The position numbers and the translations under genes are program-made. Positions 59,559-64,000 of a stretch of DNA of 64,000 nucleotides are shown here, one piece after another; position 1 is the first letter of the stretch; each line of letters begins with the position of its first letter. The notes under the pieces are model-generated. The model had not been told where the DNA came from. It ran no database searches and saw only the letters and a list, made by a program, of their open reading frames with translations. This DNA is from Deltaproteobacteria bacterium (GTDB lineage: Bacteria > Desulfobacterota > Syntrophia > Syntrophales > JACQWR01): positions 124,001 through 188,000 of the forward strand of contig JACQWR010000024.1 in NCBI GenBank assembly GCA_016209105.1, written 5' to 3'.

Positions 59559-61310
59559 TCATCCAACGGAAACAGGGAAAAAGAGCGAAACCGTCGTCCC
59601 GGCGCCCAACCGGCTCTCGATCTCGATCCGGCCGTCCATCCTTTTCATGAGATGCTTCACGATGGAAAGCCCCAGGCCGGTCCCTCCCAATTCGCGCGAG
59701 CGCGCCTTGTCCACGCGATAGAACCGTTCCCCCAGGCGGGGGATGTCGCTCTGGGGAATGCCCATGCCGTTGTCGGCAATCTTCACAACGACGTAATCGC
59801 CGTTTGCAATGGAAGCTCCTATCGCGATTTTCCCTCCTTGAGCGGTAAATTTAACCGCATTGTCCAGGATATTCAACAGCACCTGAAAAACCCGGTCGCG
59901 GTCTCCCCTGATCGGGTGCAGGCTGTCGTCGGCATTCCAGTGCACAGCAATCGCCTTTTCCTTTGCCCTTCCCCCGATGACGGAGAGGGCATTTTCTATT
60001 GCCTCGGCTACGGGGAATTCATCCCGGTTCAACGGCAGATCGCCCAGTTCGATGCCCGACAGGGTAAGTAGGTCATCCACCAAACGATCGAGGCGGCGCG
60101 CATTTTCGGAAATGGTGCGTAAAAATTTTTGTTCCGTCTCCGTATCGGCCACGGGGCCTTTCTCCAGGGTTTCGGCAAACCCGATAATGGCCGTAAGGGG
60201 TGTTTTGATTTCGTGGGTGACGTTCGCCACAAAGTCGGTGCGAATGGTTTCCAACCGGTGCAGGCGGGTTACATCATGAAACACCAAGATTGTTTTATCT
60301 CTATTGCCGGACGCGTCCGCCACGGCTGATATAGTGACATCCAGAATAAGGGGGGATGTTCCGTCCAGGATAATTTCCTGCAGCACCGGCGCCCGCTCCT
60401 TCTTAAACCGCTCCAGCGCATTATGTAATTGCACGTTGCGGAAGGCCTCCAGAAGGGTTTTATTCAGGATGGGGCCGCAATGATTGCATAAGATCGCATC
60501 CATCCCCCTATTCACCTTCTCTATCCTGTCCTGCCGGTCGAGAATGATAACGCCTTCGACCATGCCGGCAAAAGCGGCTTCCAGCTTCCCCTTCTCTTCT
60601 TTGGACAGACGGATTTTTTCCTGCAACTCCATGACCATGTAGTTGATGTCTTTTGCCAACTGTCCGATTTCACCCCCGGAATCAATAAGAAGCGTGCCGG
60701 ATATTTCGCCCCCGCGCACCCCGCGCGTAAAATTTGCGATTTTCCGGATGGGAGACAGGAGCTTCCAGGAGAAGGTCAGGGCAATAAGCGACGACAATGC
60801 TATGATAATGAAAACGGTGTAAGAAATGGATTCAAGCAGATTTTTTATCGCGGCATCAACCGCGAGCAGAGACCGCGCCAGACGGATGTACCCCTTGCTC
60901 TCAGCGCCGTTTTGCAAGGGAACGGCCACGTAAAGCATATCTACGCTGAGCGTATGGCTGTAGCGTATGTCCATGCCCTGCCCCTTCGCCTGCGCCTGCT
61001 GTATTTCAACCCGGTTCAGGTGATTCTCCATATTTTTTGCGTCTGCCTCGGAATCGGCGATTACGGTACCGGATTTGTCAATCATGGTCACTCTCGTCCG
61101 GGACATCCCGGCAAAAGACGATACCAGCCGGCGGATATCGCTTTCGGACATCCTGGCCATAACCCTTGCAAGGGAAAGGAGTTCTCCGTGGGTTTTTTTT
61201 GTCTCTTCTTTTCTGATGCCGCTGGACAGGAGTAACCCCGTAATACCGAGTGTCAAGGTTATGATCACCAGGTACGTGGCAAATATTTTGAAAAATAAAC
61301 GGGATTTCAC
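59559..61310 (-). CDS. phoR: PhoR-type sensor histidine kinase
   Basis: 583 residues from GTG at 61310, with AGGAG 7 bases upstream; it is placed just past the phoU stop (TAATGTG). Helix 1 (about 8-30), an extracytoplasmic domain (about 30-150) and helix 2 (about 160-185) precede a HAMP region, a PAS domain (about 255-350), a HisKA domain with the phospho-acceptor His in NVTHEIKTPLTAIIGF, and an ATPase domain with NILDNAVKF, DNGMGIP and GGTGLGLSIVKHL. It senses phosphate through the Pst/PhoU complex. PhoB is not visible and is probably beyond the window. Confidence 0.9.
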   Translation of the reverse strand: MKSRLFFKIFATYLVIITLTLGITGLLLSSGIRKEETKKTHGELLSLARVMARMSESDIRRLVSSFAGMSRTRVTMIDKSGTVIADSEADAKNMENHLNRVEIQQAQAKGQGMDIRYSHTLSVDMLYVAVPLQNGAESKGYIRLARSLLAVDAAIKNLLESISYTVFIIIALSSLIALTFSWKLLSPIRKIANFTRGVRGGEISGTLLIDSGGEIGQLAKDINYMVMELQEKIRLSKEEKGKLEAAFAGMVEGVIILDRQDRIEKVNRGMDAILCNHCGPILNKTLLEAFRNVQLHNALERFKKERAPVLQEIILDGTSPLILDVTISAVADASGNRDKTILVFHDVTRLHRLETIRTDFVANVTHEIKTPLTAIIGFAETLEKGPVADTETEQKFLRTISENARRLDRLVDDLLTLSGIELGDLPLNRDEFPVAEAIENALSVIGGRAKEKAIAVHWNADDSLHPIRGDRDRVFQVLLNILDNAVKFTAQGGKIAIGASIANGDYVVVKIADNGMGIPQSDIPRLGERFYRVDKARSRELGGTGLGLSIVKHLMKRMDGRIEIESRLGAGTTVSLFFPVSVG

Positions 61311-61311
61311 A

Positions 61312-62004
61312 TTAGTTCTCCTCGGAAACACGGGGGAATTTGTGCCTTACGGTCGTTCCCGTTACCATATAAATGACCATGTCTGCAATGCCCTTGGCGT
61401 GATCCGATATCCTCTCCAGACTTTTTGATATCTGGGAAATAATCATGGCCCGCGGGATCGTGTGCGGCTCCTCCATCATGAAGGTAAGCAGCTCCCGGAA
61501 TATCTGCTCGTTCAAGTTATCTATGATCTCATCATCCTTCCTGACCTTCTCCGCCAACGACACATCTTCATTAATAAAGGCATCCAGGCTTTCCTTAATC
61601 ATGCCGCGCGCCACTGCCGCCATCCGGGGCAGATCAATATAGGGTTTCAACTGCGGTTCGTTGTTCAGAATAATCGCCTTTTCGGCAATTTTGACCGCCA
61701 TATCGGCGATCCGCTCAAGATGTCCGTTGATCTTGATCGCCGTGGCAATAAATCTCAGGTCCCTCGCCGCGGGTTGCCGCAAGGCCAAAAGGCGGATGCA
61801 CTTCTCCTCTATCTCGACATCAAGCTTGTCAATCAAATCATCTTCGACCATCGCCTGCCGGGCCAGCTCCGTATTCCTTTCGATAAGGGCATTAATGCCC
61901 TTATCAATGGCCTTTTCCGTCAGCGCGCCCATGTAGATCAAACTTTCTTTTACTTCCCGCAGCTCGCTGTCGTACTGGATGTTGATGTGCCTTTTTTCTT
62001 CCAT
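61312..62004 (-). CDS. phoU: Phosphate signalling protein PhoU
   Basis: 230 residues made of two similar three-helix bundles. ALTEKAIDKGINALIERNTELA and the second-half RISDHAKGIADMVIYM carry the E/D-rich metal sites of PhoU. It couples the Pst transporter to PhoR. The order pst-phoU-phoR on one strand supports the call. Confidence 0.94.
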   Translation of the reverse strand: MEEKRHINIQYDSELREVKESLIYMGALTEKAIDKGINALIERNTELARQAMVEDDLIDKLDVEIEEKCIRLLALRQPAARDLRFIATAIKINGHLERIADMAVKIAEKAIILNNEPQLKPYIDLPRMAAVARGMIKESLDAFINEDVSLAEKVRKDDEIIDNLNEQIFRELLTFMMEEPHTIPRAMIISQISKSLERISDHAKGIADMVIYMVTGTTVRHKFPRVSEEN

Positions 62005-62062
62005 TGTCCCCCCTTAAGCATCATCTTTCTCTTTTCTCTCTACCATCCATCGTTCGGGAAAA

Positions 62063-62827
62063 TCAACCGAACCTCCCGGTTACGTAGTCTTCGGTCAGTT
62101 TTTGGGATGGCGTGGTAAATATCTTGTCCGTCCGGTCGAATTCCACCAATTCCCCCAGCATCAAAAAACCGGTCCAATCGGAAATCCTCGCCGCCTGTTG
62201 CATATTATGCGTAACGATGATGATCGTAATCTCCCTTTTCAATATTTCCATAAGTTCTTCGATCTTCGCGGTGGAGAGCGGATCAAGGGCGGACGTCGGC
62301 TCATCGAAGAGCAGTATTTCGGGATTGACGGCCAGGGCCCTGGCAATGACGAGTCGCTGCTGCTGTCCGCCGGAAAGCTCATAGGCGCTCGTCTTGAGCT
62401 TGTCCTTCACCTCGTCCCATAAATGCGCATGCCGGAGGGCCTTCTCAACCCGTTCGGATTGATCGGCAATCTTTTTGATCCCTTTCAGCTTCAGTCCATA
62501 GGCGATATTGTCGAATATGCTCATGGGGAACGGGGTCGGCTTCTGGAAGACCATGCCTATGCGGCTTCTGAGGTGGATAAGGTCCATCGAATTCAGGAGG
62601 ATGTTCTCCTGGCCGAGCAGTATCTCCCCTTCGTATCGGTTGTTGGGATAGAGGTCGTGCATCCTGTTGAAACAGCGCAGCAGGGTTGTCTTGCCGCATC
62701 CCGAAGGACCTATCAAGGCGGTTACCGAATTTTTGTACACCGGAAGGTTTATGTTCTTGAGGACATGAACGGTTCCGGAGTAGTAAAAATTCAGGTCTTT
62801 AACGGTTATCTCAATGGTCTCAGGCAC
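62063..62827 (-). CDS. pstB: Phosphate ABC transporter ATP-binding protein
   Basis: 254 residues. The start is GTG at 62827, overlapping the last base of pstA. Walker [10 protein letters not shown], the PstB-typical [19 protein letters not shown], signature [15 protein letters not shown], Walker B ILLFDEP and [15 protein letters not shown] are present. Confidence 0.96.
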   Translation of the reverse strand: MPETIEITVKDLNFYYSGTVHVLKNINLPVYKNSVTALIGPSGCGKTTLLRCFNRMHDLYPNNRYEGEILLGQENILLNSMDLIHLRSRIGMVFQKPTPFPMSIFDNIAYGLKLKGIKKIADQSERVEKALRHAHLWDEVKDKLKTSAYELSGGQQQRLVIARALAVNPEILLFDEPTSALDPLSTAKIEELMEILKREITIIIVTHNMQQAARISDWTGFLMLGELVEFDRTDKIFTTPSQKLTEDYVTGRFG

Positions 62828-63666
62828 TATCTATACCTCCACCTGATGATGAGCCTTCCCAGTATCGTGAGGATAAGGATAAAAATTGTAATGACAAATG
62901 CTGCCGCCCATGCCTGGGCATGCCAGGTCTTGTAAGGCCCCATCGCATATTGAAAGATCGTCGCCGTCAAGGAAGACATGGGGTGGTTCATATCCATTGA
63001 GAAGAACGAGTTATTGAACGAGGTAAACAACAGCGGCGCGGTCTCCCCGGCGACCCGCGCAATGGAGAGGAGGATGCCGGTAAGGATGCCGGTGGCCGCC
63101 CCCCGGTAAACCACCTGGATGATCACCTTGTAGTAGGGGGCTCCGAGGGCAAAGGCGGCCTCCCGCAGCTCCCACGGCACTAATGACAGCATATCTTCCG
63201 TCGTTCTGAGCACCACGGGAATCATGATGATCGCGAGGGCGACAGCCCCGGCCCATCCGTTGAAATGTCCCACGGGTCTTACGAGGATCGCGTAGACGAA
63301 GGTTCCGATGACGATGGAAGGAACGCTTACCACGATATCGGAGAGGATGCTTATCATCTTGGCGATCTTGTTGCCCCGTGCATACTCAGCCAGGAATGTC
63401 CCCCCGAGCACCCCGATCGGGACGCCGATCAGAGACGCGCAGAGCGTTATCATCAACTGGCCGACGAAAGCATGCCGTAAGCCCCCGCCCTCGATGCCGG
63501 CCGGCGCCGGGTCATTGATGAATAGCGTCAGGTTGAGCGCCTGCAGTCCGTGCACGAGTACATCCCCGAGGATAAATACCAGCCAGAACAGCCCCAGGAA
63601 GGCAGAAAGAGTGCTCAGCGAGAGAGCGACAACCCCTTCCGTTTTTCGTATCTGTTCTTTCGTCAT
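62827..63666 (-). CDS. pstA: Phosphate ABC transporter permease PstA
   Basis: 279 residues with six helices. The periplasmic segment [24 protein letters not shown] and the coupling loop [21 protein letters not shown] are PstA hallmarks. It overlaps pstC by 4 bases and pstB by 1. Confidence 0.94.
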   Translation of the reverse strand: MTKEQIRKTEGVVALSLSTLSAFLGLFWLVFILGDVLVHGLQALNLTLFINDPAPAGIEGGGLRHAFVGQLMITLCASLIGVPIGVLGGTFLAEYARGNKIAKMISILSDIVVSVPSIVIGTFVYAILVRPVGHFNGWAGAVALAIIMIPVVLRTTEDMLSLVPWELREAAFALGAPYYKVIIQVVYRGAATGILTGILLSIARVAGETAPLLFTSFNNSFFSMDMNHPMSSLTATIFQYAMGPYKTWHAQAWAAAFVITIFILILTILGRLIIRWRYR

Positions 63667-64000
63667 CGCGCATACCTCCGCTCCGCACGCAGGAGAAAGA
63701 ATTTCGCTATGGCAAGGAAGACGAAACTCATCACAAACAGAACAAGGGCAAGGTAAAAGAGCGATGAAAGGTAAATATCCTTGTCCGCCTCGGTAAACTC
63801 ATTGGCGAGGGTCACGGTTATCGTCGCGGCGCTGTCGAAGAGCGAGGTGAATATCCGGTGGTTGTTTCCCAGGACGAAGGCGACCGCCATGGTTTCACCG
63901 AGGGCGCGTCCCAGGGAAAATAATATTCCCCCGAAAACGCCGAGCTTCGAATAGGGAATAACGATATTTTTCACGACCTCCCACTTTGTCGCTCCAAGGG
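63663..64000 (-). CDS. pstC: Phosphate ABC transporter permease PstC (5' part outside window)
   Basis: Only the last 112 codons are visible; the frame stays open to the window edge, so the ATG used by the ORF track is internal. The coupling-loop sequence LGATKWEVVKNIVIPYSKLG and the following SLGRALGETMAVAFVLGN match PstC near its C-terminus. First visible gene of the pst-pho operon; a PstS gene may lie beyond the edge. Confidence 0.92.
   Translation of the reverse strand, partial: LGATKWEVVKNIVIPYSKLGVFGGILFSLGRALGETMAVAFVLGNNHRIFTSLFDSAATITVTLANEFTEADKDIYLSSLFYLALVLFVMSFVFLAIAKFFLLRAERRYAR

Overview
This window looks like chromosome of a Gram-negative, anaerobic deltaproteobacterium (Desulfobacterota, most like the Syntrophus/Smithella group). 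The evidence is the mix of genes: outer-membrane TolC/RND machinery, lipoproteins, a NikR-controlled nickel transporter, a bug-type TctC binding protein, a Pst/PhoU/PhoR block and a membrane hydrogenase-related complex. The lineage is inferred from gene content only. No rRNA, tRNA or CRISPR array was seen.

Layout. 1-6.6 kb: partial K+ channel, an elongation factor G, a GerMN protein, an HD hydrolase with a small partner, and a secreted LysM protein. 6.6-19.4 kb: DUF4301 protein and a 35-residue basic protein missed by the ORF track, then eight same-strand efflux genes (TolC, MacA-like, MacB-like ATPase and permease, TetR, second TolC, RND adaptor, RND pump) headed by a palindromic operator. 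19.4-22.6 kb: decayed tail of a restriction enzyme, an MFS exporter and an RCK-gated K+ channel. 22.7-25.8 kb: zur-znuACB with two matching inverted-repeat sites. 26-31.5 kb: BASS-like transporter, QueF, then nikR, an outer-membrane protein and nikMN-Q-O, with two direct-repeat NikR operators. 31.6-34.9 kb: nitroreductase, thioesterase, zinc alcohol dehydrogenase and LsrF-like aldolase. 34.9-36.0 kb: a 1.1-kb insertion element with terminal inverted repeats and an 8-bp target duplication, carrying a transposase remnant and an unrelated AT-rich passenger gene. 36-45.3 kb: TPR protein, YdcF, DUF3786, adenine-deaminase-like enzyme, LEA2 lipoprotein and two convergent caspase-fold lipoproteins. 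45.6-47.2 kb: carbonic anhydrase, PspC protein and a broken pentapeptide-repeat gene. 47.6-55.7 kb: an HTH-EIIA regulator followed by a six-gene complex related to group 4 hydrogenases. 55.7-59.5 kb: SAM hydroxide adenosyltransferase, sirtuin, alpha/beta hydrolase and TctC. 59.5-64 kb: pstC(partial)-pstA-pstB-phoU-phoR.

The most interesting system is the 47.6-55.7 kb complex. Its large subunit keeps the hydrogenase/NuoD fold but has lost all four cysteine positions that hold the Ni-Fe centre, while the proximal [4Fe-4S] ligands and the antiporter-like membrane subunits remain. This matches the little-understood energy-converting hydrogenase-related (Ehr) class, whose substrate is unknown. Also notable are a dispersed repeat family with about nine copies in 64 kb, one of which lies in frame inside a signal peptide, and the passenger-gene insertion element.
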